A stretch of DNA of 43,871 bases from an uncultured Acidiphilium sp. (GTDB taxonomy: Bacteria; Bacillota; Clostridia; Christensenellales; Borkfalkiaceae). The stretch's first letter is position 1. Each line of letters starts with the position of its first letter. The notes under the pieces are model-generated. The model ran no database searches, had not been told where the DNA came from, and saw nothing but the letters and a program-made list of their open reading frames with translations. This document shows, in pieces, positions 32,674 through 41,007 of this stretch. The position numbers and the translations under genes are program-made. The DNA lies in assembly GCA_902495325.1 (NCBI GenBank), contig CABUWK010000015.1:1-43871 (forward strand). The letters run 5' to 3'.

Positions 32674-33594
32674 TTATTCCTCCACCGGGTCGAGTTTATC
32701 GAGAAGAAGCTTGACCAGATACGTAAGGGGCGCGGAAATCAACGTCAGGATAATGCCGCCCGCCGCAAGCCGAGGATAATCCATTTTCTTGCCCGTCATA
32801 ACGCCCGTTATGAAATAATAGCCCATATTGTAAACGGACGTGTCCGCCCCGTAGAGGTAAAATTCGATCAGCGGTCCGCAGTTTAAGAAAATACCGGCAA
32901 ACCCCGTGACGAGAAAGGTGGACAGAGTGGGAAAAATGAGAGGCAGAATAATATACCACAGCTCCTGAAACATATTGGAGACCCCGTCTATCTGCGCGCT
33001 TTCCGTAATGCCCTGATCGATCTCCTTCATCGCGTTCGGATATACGATCAGACTTCCCGAAAAGGAGATCCATATCATATAAAACAGAGTGGTCGGAAAC
33101 ATATAGCGCGTGTCTCTCACGAGATTCGGGAAATCGTTCACGTTGAATTTCCGCATAAGATCGGGAAGAGCGCTCCCCGTGAAATTCATGAACAGCAGAC
33201 AGATCACGAAGGACGAAACGACCTGCGGGATCATCACGATAAACCGGATCGTCTTATTTAAAAAACATTTTTTGAACAGCATGTACGAGAACAGAATATA
33301 CAGCGGCATACAGATCACAAGATTGATCGCATACATCAGAAGGGAATTTTTAAACGATATCGCCACGAGCGACCCCTGCGAAGAAGTCATAAGTTCCCAA
33401 TATTCTTTAAAGTTTTCAAACCCGGCAAACGTCACGTTGCCGAAAACGTCGATATGTTCGAACGCCATGACGATCGAATTGAAATTGATCGCCACGTAAA
33501 ATATAACAAACAGAAGCAACGGGTAAAACAGCACGCTTATGATAAAACCGGTCTGTCTCAGGTTCTTCTTTTTTTTCGGTCTTACGATTTCCAT
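32674..33594 (-). CDS. Sugar ABC transporter permease (MalF type)
   Basis: A 306-residue permease with six predicted helices and the coupling loop TESAQIDGVSNMFQELWYIILP. Unlike the second MalF-type protein in this window, it has the ordinary length and no extra extracytoplasmic domain. A lysine-rich cytosolic start (VRPKKKKNLRQTG) precedes the first helix. It lies 63 bases after the binding-lipoprotein gene; the ribosome site is weak (AGGGG, about 15 bases from ATG), so coupling from upstream translation may matter. With the MalG-type partner it forms the channel of the first importer. Confidence 0.92.
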   Translation of the reverse strand: MEIVRPKKKKNLRQTGFIISVLFYPLLLFVIFYVAINFNSIVMAFEHIDVFGNVTFAGFENFKEYWELMTSSQGSLVAISFKNSLLMYAINLVICMPLYILFSYMLFKKCFLNKTIRFIVMIPQVVSSFVICLLFMNFTGSALPDLMRKFNVNDFPNLVRDTRYMFPTTLFYMIWISFSGSLIVYPNAMKEIDQGITESAQIDGVSNMFQELWYIILPLIFPTLSTFLVTGFAGIFLNCGPLIEFYLYGADTSVYNMGYYFITGVMTGKKMDYPRLAAGGIILTLISAPLTYLVKLLLDKLDPVEE

Positions 33595-33657
33595 TTTCTA
33601 TAAACATGCCCCTATATGCCGTTTATCGTGTTATTCTCAGATTGAGGAAATCCGGTT

Positions 33658-35418
33658 TCAGGCGTAAAAGCCCTGTTTTTTCGCCTGATCGAGAAGCTTT
33701 TGCCAGGAAGACGAAGTGAATGCGCCGCTCACCATGTTAAAAATCTGATCCTTGTTTTTTCCGCCGGAAAGCCAGCTTACCGCAACTTTATCCGACCCCA
33801 TGATCTTACCCGCATCGTTGTACGGAAACACTACGCCCTCAAGCCCGGCGGTCGTCGCGTAAACGATGGGTTCCTTCACTCTTTCCTGGAAGGGGCGGAC
33901 GATCGCGATGTTTTCGGTATCCCTGTAAATGTTCCACACCGTTCTCGCAAAAGGCGTCATTTTCGCAAAATTCCCGTCGGAGATCTCATAATCGTACGCG
34001 CGGATGATCCCCGTTTCGGTCGTGAATTTTTCAAGGCAATCGTCGCTCAGCGTCCGCGCGAGAAAATCGAGCAGAATTTCCGTTTTCTTCGTGTCTTTTT
34101 CCTTCACCACGAAGAACGATCCCGTATCCTGCCCCGCAAGAACGGAGCCTTTGCCCGTACCGTCGATCCCTTTCTGCCCTTCCATAAAGGGAAGAAGCAT
34201 AAACCTGTAATCGCGCTTGCCGTAACCTCTGTCCGCATCCTGTTTTTCAACCTGCGGGAACACGCCTTTTCTGGCTTCGTTCTCCCACCAGATCCCCTCG
34301 CAGATCATTGCCGATTCGGCGATCTTACCGCCGGAAACGGGCGCGAAAAGATACCGTTTCTGAACGTCGGTGTGATTTGTGTTTTCCTTCACCGCGGGAT
34401 TGGCGTTATCCGAGCCGAAATAGGTTTCCATAAAAGCAATCGTATCGTAAATCTCTTTCATGCCGAAATATTCGTAGCCGTTTTCGATCGTGATCGCCTT
34501 TTTCGAGCCGTCGTGCATCTCAACTTCTTTTCCGTCCGAATCGAAGGCGAAATAAGCTTCCGTTTCCGCAACGCCCGCAAGCTGCGCGAAAACGGCGTTC
34601 TGCACCATGCCCGTGTAATTTTCGAACTTACTCGGCCAGATGAAGGGATAGCAGTTTGCCGTCGATTTGATCTTGCCGAGCATTCTGTCCCATTCGTCGA
34701 TCGTCTGCGGCTGACCGTCGTCATACGTGCCGTATTTCCCGTCTTTGCCGGCGGTCATGATGCGGTCGCCCTCTTTATAATTGACGGAGCCGCCGTTTTT
34801 ATAAAAGAGTTTTCCGCCCTTATTTTCGTAAGAGATCCCCTGCCGGTCGAGCGCAGAGGTAACGGCGGCATCGTTTCCGTCGGCAAATTCAAGCCATCCC
34901 CTTTCGACGAAATCGCCGTAATCGAACACGAGCCCGCCGATCGAATCGCAGTAAGGGAGAAGATAACAGCCGCTGCCGTTTTTCGAAGCCAGTTTCATCC
35001 AGCTTTCGCGGTTTGTCAGCTTGTCTCCTATCTTTTTGCTTTCTCCTTCGAGCGTCGTTTCGAGAATGGGGGTAAGGTCGACGAGTTTGTCGGTGTTGAC
35101 AAGCTCCTGGAACGCGATGTCGACGGTGAAATATGCCGACGCCACGCCGGAAGCGGCGTTCACTTCGTCGATGATATACCCCGCCTCCCTCTTTTCGTCC
35201 TGAATGTAGATCTGATAGTCTTCGAGGGTTTTATTGTACTCGTTTGCCTCTTCGGTGATCCAGCTCGTGCCCGTGCCGCCGCCGTAAACGTTGATATAGA
35301 TCTGCGTTTTGTTTTTATCGATTGTCTGCCCGGATTCTCCGCCCTGTCCTTTGTTTCCGCACGCCGCCGCCGAAAACGCAAAGCACAGGCAAAGCATCGC
35401 CGCGATTTGTTTCTTCAT
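33658..35418 (-). CDS. Extracellular solute-binding lipoprotein of the first sugar importer
   Basis: A 586-residue lipoprotein with signal peptide and lipobox SAAAC (C20). The body is the two-lobed binding-protein type: QIYINVYGGGTGTSWI at the start, DLTPILE and LLPYCDSIGGLVFDYGDF in the first lobe, and a long C-terminal lobe ending SWQKLLDQAKKQGFYA. It is rich in Trp, Tyr and Asp as expected for oligosaccharide binding. It is not a close copy of the other binding protein in this window, so the two importers likely take different glycans. ATG at 35418 is preceded by AAAGGAG; an in-frame extension to 35562 has no membrane signal at its start and is not favoured. It sits directly upstream of the two ordinary permeases. 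Confidence 0.88.
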   Translation of the reverse strand: MKKQIAAMLCLCFAFSAAACGNKGQGGESGQTIDKNKTQIYINVYGGGTGTSWITEEANEYNKTLEDYQIYIQDEKREAGYIIDEVNAASGVASAYFTVDIAFQELVNTDKLVDLTPILETTLEGESKKIGDKLTNRESWMKLASKNGSGCYLLPYCDSIGGLVFDYGDFVERGWLEFADGNDAAVTSALDRQGISYENKGGKLFYKNGGSVNYKEGDRIMTAGKDGKYGTYDDGQPQTIDEWDRMLGKIKSTANCYPFIWPSKFENYTGMVQNAVFAQLAGVAETEAYFAFDSDGKEVEMHDGSKKAITIENGYEYFGMKEIYDTIAFMETYFGSDNANPAVKENTNHTDVQKRYLFAPVSGGKIAESAMICEGIWWENEARKGVFPQVEKQDADRGYGKRDYRFMLLPFMEGQKGIDGTGKGSVLAGQDTGSFFVVKEKDTKKTEILLDFLARTLSDDCLEKFTTETGIIRAYDYEISDGNFAKMTPFARTVWNIYRDTENIAIVRPFQERVKEPIVYATTAGLEGVVFPYNDAGKIMGSDKVAVSWLSGGKNKDQIFNMVSGAFTSSSWQKLLDQAKKQGFYA

Positions 35419-35525
35419 TCTACCGTCTCCTTTCATGTATTTCAGCCGACGGAACGACGTTTTCCGAAAAAACGTGTTCCGCCGGCTACGCCCGGCATTC
35501 GTCATACCAAGCCTGCGTTTTGATT

Positions 35526-38348
35526 TTAAACGAATCTGATCTCGGTGAAAACCATGTTGCAAACCGTGGTTTTGCAGTTATCGATCGCAAACACGGAAGT
35601 TTCCGTTCCCTTGGCGATTTCCATTTCGCACACCCTTACTCCGTTCACCTTTGCGCCGAGGATATTGACCGAAGGATCTGCCCCGTCCGAGGAGAGATAC
35701 TGCGCATCGTCGGCATAAATTCTCACTCTGCCGCTCGACTGCGTATCGGTATCGATCTTCGTCCAGACGATCTTTGTTTTCCCGAGCAGCTTTGCATAGA
35801 GAAAAAGTTTATCGAACGCGAACTTCACGCCGCTCTTCTTTCCCTCCGCATAATCGAGTTTCAACGCCTTCTGCCCGGCGTCGTAAGACGCGCTTCCGCC
35901 CCTTTCGTCGCCGACCCAATATTTCAGATTTTCTTCCGAAGCGAGATTGCTTCCGATCAGGCTTACGATTTCGTCGTCCAAAGCGATTTTCTCGAATTTC
36001 AGCTCTTTCACGTACAGCGCTCTGCCGCCCGTTGCGTCGGACACGAGGAAAGTGATCCCCGATCCATCGCCGAGCGAAAGTCCGGTAAGCGCGAGGAAGG
36101 AAGAAACGTATCCGCTTTCGGAATTCACGTTATATATTTCGTCCGCCGCCCACGAATTGTCGACGAAAACTCTCACGGAAGCGTTTGCCCCTTTCACCGT
36201 GAATTTTACGGCGTTATATCCTTTCTCCTTCGCCTCTTTCACGATCCCGTGAGAAAGGGTGTAGGTATCGTAGTTCCCGTTCGACGGGAAAACCATGGCT
36301 TTTTCCTCGTTGTCGTAAGAAGGTCTGACACCGGAACCTTCGTTATAATACCATTTTTCGAGCAGTTCTTCCGAAACGAGATTCATTGCGGTGTAATCGG
36401 GTTCGGGATCGGGCAGATCGTTCGTAAACCGCATTTCCTCGATCAGAACGGGATCTCCCCCTTTTTCATTGGAAGAAAGGATCGCGATGCCCGATTTTTC
36501 GTTGAATACGAGATCTCCGAAATACAGGATGCCTTCCGCGTATCCGCCGTTTGTGTTGACGGCGAATTTCACGTTTCTGTCCCAGTTGCTTTCCACGAAC
36601 AGGCTGATCTCGCCCGCGCTTCCCTTCACGGTGAATTTAAGAGCGGTATACCCTTTTTTCTGCGCTTTTCTTAAGGCTTCGTGCTCGAAGTTGAAAGTGT
36701 CGTAATTGCCGTTGGCAGGGAAAACCATCGCTTTTTCCTCATCGCTGTAGAACGCCGCGTCGCTCCCGCCTTCGTTATGCGACCACTTATCCGCAAGCTC
36801 TTTCGCCACAAGGTTCGCCTTATTGTAAATCCCTTCTTCTTCCACCACGACGTCCGTCCGGTAAAAACGGAATTCGGTGAGGATCAGCGCCTTGTCGTTC
36901 GTGATAACGGAGAAACCGGCGGTCTCGTCAAGCTCGGCTTTTTTTGCCGCTTCGTCGAGATTATAGGCGATCCTTCTCGAAGTCCCTTCCGCAAGGTCTC
37001 TCGAAAAGCCGCCCCAGTCTCCCGTAGCGTTGTTGTAAATGCGGGTCGTCCCCTTTCCGGTATACGCGATCACGAGATATTTGTATCCGTTGTCGTATGC
37101 GGTTCTGATAATGCCCTTCTGCAACGTGTACGGCCAGGAATTATTCGTTCCCGTAAAAGAGATTCCGTCTGCTTCTTCGTCGTAAACGGGCGTGCCGTAA
37201 TCGGCGTTATAGTTCCAGAGAGAGAAGAATTCTTTTTTCGAGAAATCGAGGGTCGAAATGTCTTCCGCATTGAAAGCGGAAACTTCGGACAGGGTAAATT
37301 CTTCCGCAAACACCCCTTTCTCCGAAACGATCTTCATTTCTTTCACCGCGGAAAGCGAAAGCCTTGCTACGGTATATTCCCGGGAAGAAAGGGTAAATTC
37401 TTCCTCTCCGCAGACGATCTTTCCTTCCCCTTTGTAGCGGATTCTCGCGAACCGATAGCTTTCGGGAATATCGATCTCGCTTAAAGCGCACGTTCCCGTA
37501 TATTTCGCAGCCCCTTCCGCGTCATCGTAAACCCCGCCGAAAACGACCGAAACGTCTTTTCCGGCAAGATTGGCTTTCGCAAGGTCGATCACGACGAAGG
37601 TGTTTTTCTTTTCCGAACTCACCTTGCCGTTTTTCATAAACGTGGCGGTATAAACGTATTTCCCTTCCGTCGCCACGAACGTTCCGTTTTCCGTTGCCAC
37701 TTCCTCTCCGTTTTCCCTCGTTAAGGAATATGCGGCGGAAATATTCTGCACGGAAGCGGGTGCTCTGACCGCAACGGGAAGTTCGATCTCGCTGCCCGTA
37801 AGATACACGTTACCGAGGAGATCGTCCGCAAGATATCTGAAAGCGGGCGCGCCGTCGTCGGTAAATTTCAGAGTAAACGAAAGAGACGTTTCGCCGAACG
37901 AAACCGTTGCCGCATAGCTCTTTCCGAGTTCGAACGATCTGATATAATCTTCCGTCAGTTCGAGAATGCCGGAAGCGTATTCGTAATTTTCCGCCGCCAC
38001 GGAAACACCTTCCACGGTAAACGATGTAAGCTCGTCCGTAACGGGATCCCGATCGGGAGACGCTTTCTCATAAAACGTAAGCCCGGCGAGCGCGTTGCGG
38101 TAATCGATCGAAACCGAACCGTCGGCGGAAGGTTCGTCGTCTGCGAAAACGACCCCGATTTCACGCGGTTTCGTTTCCGAAGCCGATTCCGACGTGCTTT
38201 CGGGTAAACTTTCTCCCGTCGTTTCCGAAATCGACTCGACCGGAGATTCCGAAGCGGAGTTTTTGTCGTCCGGTTCGGTACAAGCCGCCGCGCCGATCAA
38301 CGAGATCGCCGCTATCAACGCAACGAGCAGAACTTTTGCTTTTTTCAT
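35526..38348 (-). CDS. Surface lipoprotein with four tandem ~145-residue modules
   Basis: A 940-residue lipoprotein: lipobox GAAAC (C23), then a Ser/Glu-rich linker to about residue 62 and two Ig-like domains (about 65-260). From about 362 four related modules follow at ~145-residue spacing, starting near 362, 508, 653 and 798. Each opens with a phrase like NLVAKELADKW or NLVSEELLEKW. Modules 2 and 3 share EEKAMVFP(A/S)NGNYDT and a KFTVKG strand. Each ends with a strand such as EMRFTND or ELKFEKI, and the last ends FTEIRFV. The module pattern matches repeated carbohydrate-binding beta-sandwiches; no catalytic residues are evident. AGGAGG lies eight bases before ATG. It is probably the main glycan-capturing protein of the large operon. 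Confidence 0.8.
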   Translation of the reverse strand: MKKAKVLLVALIAAISLIGAAACTEPDDKNSASESPVESISETTGESLPESTSESASETKPREIGVVFADDEPSADGSVSIDYRNALAGLTFYEKASPDRDPVTDELTSFTVEGVSVAAENYEYASGILELTEDYIRSFELGKSYAATVSFGETSLSFTLKFTDDGAPAFRYLADDLLGNVYLTGSEIELPVAVRAPASVQNISAAYSLTRENGEEVATENGTFVATEGKYVYTATFMKNGKVSSEKKNTFVVIDLAKANLAGKDVSVVFGGVYDDAEGAAKYTGTCALSEIDIPESYRFARIRYKGEGKIVCGEEEFTLSSREYTVARLSLSAVKEMKIVSEKGVFAEEFTLSEVSAFNAEDISTLDFSKKEFFSLWNYNADYGTPVYDEEADGISFTGTNNSWPYTLQKGIIRTAYDNGYKYLVIAYTGKGTTRIYNNATGDWGGFSRDLAEGTSRRIAYNLDEAAKKAELDETAGFSVITNDKALILTEFRFYRTDVVVEEEGIYNKANLVAKELADKWSHNEGGSDAAFYSDEEKAMVFPANGNYDTFNFEHEALRKAQKKGYTALKFTVKGSAGEISLFVESNWDRNVKFAVNTNGGYAEGILYFGDLVFNEKSGIAILSSNEKGGDPVLIEEMRFTNDLPDPEPDYTAMNLVSEELLEKWYYNEGSGVRPSYDNEEKAMVFPSNGNYDTYTLSHGIVKEAKEKGYNAVKFTVKGANASVRVFVDNSWAADEIYNVNSESGYVSSFLALTGLSLGDGSGITFLVSDATGGRALYVKELKFEKIALDDEIVSLIGSNLASEENLKYWVGDERGGSASYDAGQKALKLDYAEGKKSGVKFAFDKLFLYAKLLGKTKIVWTKIDTDTQSSGRVRIYADDAQYLSSDGADPSVNILGAKVNGVRVCEMEIAKGTETSVFAIDNCKTTVCNMVFTEIRFV

Positions 38349-38397
38349 CTTTATTTCCTCCTGTTTCTATCCGATACGGCAGCTTTTCGCCGTACGA

Positions 38398-39030
38398 TTA
38401 TCTTCTCAGCGTGATCTTCACGATAACCCTTTTCGTGTTTCCGACGGGGTCGGAAGCCGAAATTTCCGCCTCGTTCTCACCGGCGGAAAGCGTTCCGTTT
38501 TCGCTGCCGTTGATCTTGCAGCTCAGCGTAAGCGAAAACCCGAACTGATCGGTCGCGGAGATCCCCGTTAAAATTTCTTCCGCGGAAGAAACCGTTTTAT
38601 CTGCCGCGCCGGAGATTTCCGGAAGGGTTTTGTCGTAAATATAGATCTGTTTCCCGACGAACGAACTTCCGCAAAAGTATCTGACGGGGTAAACGCCTTT
38701 CTTTCCCCAGATAACGGCGGAATCGTCCGTTTCCACGGGATACGTTTTCCCGTCGCCGTTTTCCCGCCGTGCCGTAACGGAAGAAAAATCGACGGAATCT
38801 TTCGTCGCGTCCGTCGTCACGAAGAAATCCGTCGCGCCGACGATAACGTAAACGTATTCCGTCTCGTCCCGCCCGCTTTCGCCCGGACTCTGCACCTCGC
38901 TTTCCGCCACGCTTTCTCCGGACGGAATAGAACCCTCTCCCCCTTTTTTACAGCTTATTCCTGCGGCAAAGACCGCTATATACGCGAAACAGATCGCGAT
39001 CGGAATGAAAAATCTCTTTTTCCTCGTCAT
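38398..39030 (-). CDS. Small Ig-like lipoprotein, first gene of the large glycan operon
   Basis: A 210-residue lipoprotein with lipobox AGISC (C27) and a Ser/Glu/Gly linker (about 30-55). Two beta-sandwich domains follow, one with GVYPVRYFCGSSFVGKQIYIYD and one starting LPEISGAADKTVSS, in the style of bacterial Ig-like/DUF5011 repeats. The function is probably adhesion to or presentation of glycan; no enzyme motif is visible. It is the first gene after the extended -10 promoter and has a clean AAGGAG site. A six-base-pair hairpin lies in the short gap to the next gene. Confidence 0.75.
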   Translation of the reverse strand: MTRKKRFFIPIAICFAYIAVFAAGISCKKGGEGSIPSGESVAESEVQSPGESGRDETEYVYVIVGATDFFVTTDATKDSVDFSSVTARRENGDGKTYPVETDDSAVIWGKKGVYPVRYFCGSSFVGKQIYIYDKTLPEISGAADKTVSSAEEILTGISATDQFGFSLTLSCKINGSENGTLSAGENEAEISASDPVGNTKRVIVKITLRR

Positions 39031-39085
39031 ACCCTATCTCCTTGTCGGCGGGGCAAAAAACGCTTTTCCCCGAGCGACCACGATT

Positions 39086-39094
39086 ATTATATCA
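39086..39094 (-). promoter_or_regulatory. Extended -10 promoter of the 11-gene operon
   Basis: TGATATAAT on the minus strand (39086-39094) matches the extended -10 consensus TGnTATAAT. No good -35 hexamer lies 16-18 bases upstream (AAGAAA is the nearest), which suggests dependence on an activator such as the divergent AraC-type regulator. The start codon is about 56 bases downstream. Confidence 0.7.
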
Positions 39095-39211
39095 CCGCGT
39101 CGGCATTCTTTCTTGTTTTATTTTATCGTTAACAGGCGATTTTCTACTGTCTTTCTTTTCCTTCCGTCCGGAAAATACGCCGTTTTATCCTGAAATCGGA
39201 TCATTTTCGGG

Positions 39212-39235
39212 CAAACGACAAAATTTTCGTTGCGA
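39212..39235. promoter_or_regulatory. Imperfect inverted repeat between divergent promoters, possible regulator site
   Basis: An imperfect dyad with arms of the type AACGA and TCGTT lies just upstream of the araC-type -35 box. Its position between the two divergent promoters would suit autoregulation. The dyad is short and AT-rich, so chance is possible. Confidence 0.25.
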
Positions 39236-39242
39236 TTTTTAA

Positions 39243-39271
39243 TTGACATTCTGCCCGTCGTCTGCTATAAT
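39243..39271 (+). promoter_or_regulatory. Perfect consensus promoter of the araC-type gene, leaderless layout
   Basis: TTGACA (39243-39248) and TATAAT (39266-39271) are separated by exactly 17 bases, a full consensus match. RNA should start about seven bases after TATAAT, which is the A of the ATG at 39278. Confidence 0.85.
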
Positions 39272-39277
39272 CCGGGT

Positions 39278-40162
39278 ATGGATTCTTTTGAAAAACCGAT
39301 CTTCACGGATATTGCCGTGCCGAAAAACAACGAAGTGAACACCGCAGACTTTCTGCGCTCTTCCCCCTGGGGCGATTGCGACATCACCTTCACCTGGACA
39401 AATTCGGACTTCAACGCCCTGCACAACCACAATCACTGGGAACTTTTCGTCATCGCGAACGGAAAGATCACCCATTCGATCAACGGGGGGATCTTCACAC
39501 TCTCCCGCGGAGACGCCTACCTTGTCCGCCCGCGCGACGTTCACTGTTTCAAAAATCCCGATTCGAACTACCAGCAGATCAACTTTCTGATCAAAAGCGA
39601 ATTTCTCCGCCGGTTTCTTTCCGCTTACAAAGAAGGTTTGTACGAGGAACTGTTGTCGGAAAAAAGCCCGCTTGCGTTCAGGATCCCGGAAAACCTGTTG
39701 CAAAGCGGGATTTACAAAATGCTCTCCCTGCAAACCGTACAGGGAAACGACGTGGAAAACCACGTTTTTCATACGAAACTTATTTTCGATTCTCTGTTAC
39801 AGTCCTTTTTCGACCAGAGATATTCTTATACCGAAGCCTACCCGCAGTGGTTCAAAAATCTGCTGAACGAACTCAACAAGCCGAACGCCTATCAGCTTCC
39901 GACCGACGAGATCGTGAAACTGACCCCTTACAGCTATTCCCGCCTTTGCTATCTCTTTAAAAAACATACGGGAAAAACGCTGAACGAATACATGCTCGGG
40001 CTGAAGCTTCTGCACGCCAAAGAACAGCTCCGCTTTACCGGTCTTACCACGCTGGAAATTTCGGGAGAGATCGGCTTTTCTTCCCTCTCCCATTTCAACC
40101 ACATTTTCAAAAAGACGTTCGGCATGACGCCTTCCGAATACCGCGCAGGCTTCCGCAACTGA
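39278..40162 (+). CDS. AraC-family regulator, probable controller of the large glycan operon
   Basis: A 294-residue regulator. Its N-terminal half is a cupin sensor with the HNHNHWE cluster and SRGDAYLVRPRDVHCF, typical of AraC-type sugar sensors. The C-terminal ~100 residues hold two helix-turn-helix units: VKLTPYSYSRLCYLFKKHTG, then TTLEISGEIGFSSLSHFNHI, ending GMTPSEYRAGFRN. It is the only confident plus-strand gene and is divergent from the 11-gene operon, the usual arrangement for a local activator. ATG at 39278 lies seven bases after the -10 box; no ribosome site precedes it, and no later start codon removes the problem without cutting the conserved region. A start 48 bases upstream would lie within the promoter and is not plausible. 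It ends before a bidirectional terminator. Confidence 0.9.
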   Translation: MDSFEKPIFTDIAVPKNNEVNTADFLRSSPWGDCDITFTWTNSDFNALHNHNHWELFVIANGKITHSINGGIFTLSRGDAYLVRPRDVHCFKNPDSNYQQINFLIKSEFLRRFLSAYKEGLYEELLSEKSPLAFRIPENLLQSGIYKMLSLQTVQGNDVENHVFHTKLIFDSLLQSFFDQRYSYTEAYPQWFKNLLNELNKPNAYQLPTDEIVKLTPYSYSRLCYLFKKHTGKTLNEYMLGLKLLHAKEQLRFTGLTTLEISGEIGFSSLSHFNHIFKKTFGMTPSEYRAGFRN

Positions 40163-40217
40163 ACCGGAACCTTTCCGGAAGACGTTTCGCCCCGACCGGG
40201 AACCGAAAACACAAAAA

Positions 40218-40272
40218 ACAGGCATGGCATTTGCCGGCAGCAACGACAAATGCCATGCCTGTAAATTTTTTC
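40218..40272. terminator. Bidirectional terminator between convergent araC-type and SIS genes
   Basis: ACAGGCATGGCATTTG (40218-40233) and its exact complement (40247-40262) form a perfect 16-bp stem. A T-rich run follows on the plus strand (AAATTTTTTC), and on the minus strand the stem is followed by TTTTTTGTGTTTT. It can stop transcripts from both directions. Confidence 0.92.
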
Positions 40273-40367
40273 AAAGCGATACGGACCCTGTGTCCGAACG
40301 ATCCCGGTTCCGGACGCCGGGGGGGCGTTCCCGCGTTTGCCGCCCCGATCGGAAATACCTTCCCCGA

Positions 40368-41006
40368 TCAGAAAAATTCTTCCTCGAGCATCGCGCAAAG
40401 GCAGTGATATACTGGCAGATGCAATTCCTGCACCCGGAACGTTTCCGTTTCCGGCACGCGGACGGTCACATCGCACAGCGCGGAAAGCAAGCTTTCTTTC
40501 CCGCCCGTCAGCGCGATCGTTTTTACGCCGACCGCCTTAGAGACTTCGGCGCAGTACACACAATTCCGGGAATTGCCGGAAGTGGAAAGCAGCAGAACCG
40601 CATCTCCCCGGTCGGCAAGCCCGTAAAGTTGCTGTGCAAACGCGACCTGCGGTTCGCGATCGTTCGCAAACGCCGTGGAAAACGCAGGGTGAGACGTCAG
40701 CGACACCGCGCGGAGAGAGCCTTCGAGCGTTTCTCTCAGAATTTCTCCGTCTTCTCCGAACGCCCCGAGGTTATCGTAAACCTCGGGAGAAATTTTTCTC
40801 GGTTTCCGGAAACGTTTCAGCAGTTCGCCCACGATGTGTTCGCTGTCCGCAGCGCTTCCGCCGTTCCCGCAGACAAGCAGTTTTTTTCCGTTTGCATACA
40901 CGACGGAGAGAATGCCGAACGCCGTTTTTATATCGCTTCCGCAAACGGTTAAGGAAGGATACCGGATAAACAGTTCTTCGAAGATCTCTTTCGTTTCCGT
41001 TTTCAT
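40368..41006 (-). CDS. SIS-domain sugar-phosphate isomerase, GmhA-like
   Basis: A 212-residue SIS protein. LLVCGNGGSAADSEHIVGEL and LLLSTSGNSRN are the two sugar-phosphate-binding loops, and the pattern closely resembles GmhA, which isomerises sedoheptulose 7-phosphate. Several relatives act on other sugar phosphates. The end reads EETFRVQELHLPVYHCLCAM-like, with the conserved E..H..I/Y pattern of GmhA. The start is ATG at 41006 with GAGGAGG at eight bases, one base after the ROK stop codon, so the two enzymes are co-expressed. No other heptose genes (gmhB, hldE) are near, which favours general sugar metabolism over heptose synthesis. The substrate is not settled. Confidence 0.8.
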   Translation of the reverse strand: MKTETKEIFEELFIRYPSLTVCGSDIKTAFGILSVVYANGKKLLVCGNGGSAADSEHIVGELLKRFRKPRKISPEVYDNLGAFGEDGEILRETLEGSLRAVSLTSHPAFSTAFANDREPQVAFAQQLYGLADRGDAVLLLSTSGNSRNCVYCAEVSKAVGVKTIALTGGKESLLSALCDVTVRVPETETFRVQELHLPVYHCLCAMLEEEFF

Positions 41007-41007
41007 C

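Noticed and set aside
33700..35523. Long plus-strand open frame of about 600 codons opposite the solute-binding protein gene
   Set aside because: It is a shadow of codon bias in the real gene: rich in Arg, His and Phe, with no domain, no ribosome site and no promoter. Similar mirror frames lie opposite the antiporter, GH106-like and InlB-repeat genes.
39230..39277. In-frame upstream extension of the araC-type gene
   Set aside because: It would place the start codon upstream of the -35 box of a perfect consensus promoter, so the message would not contain it.
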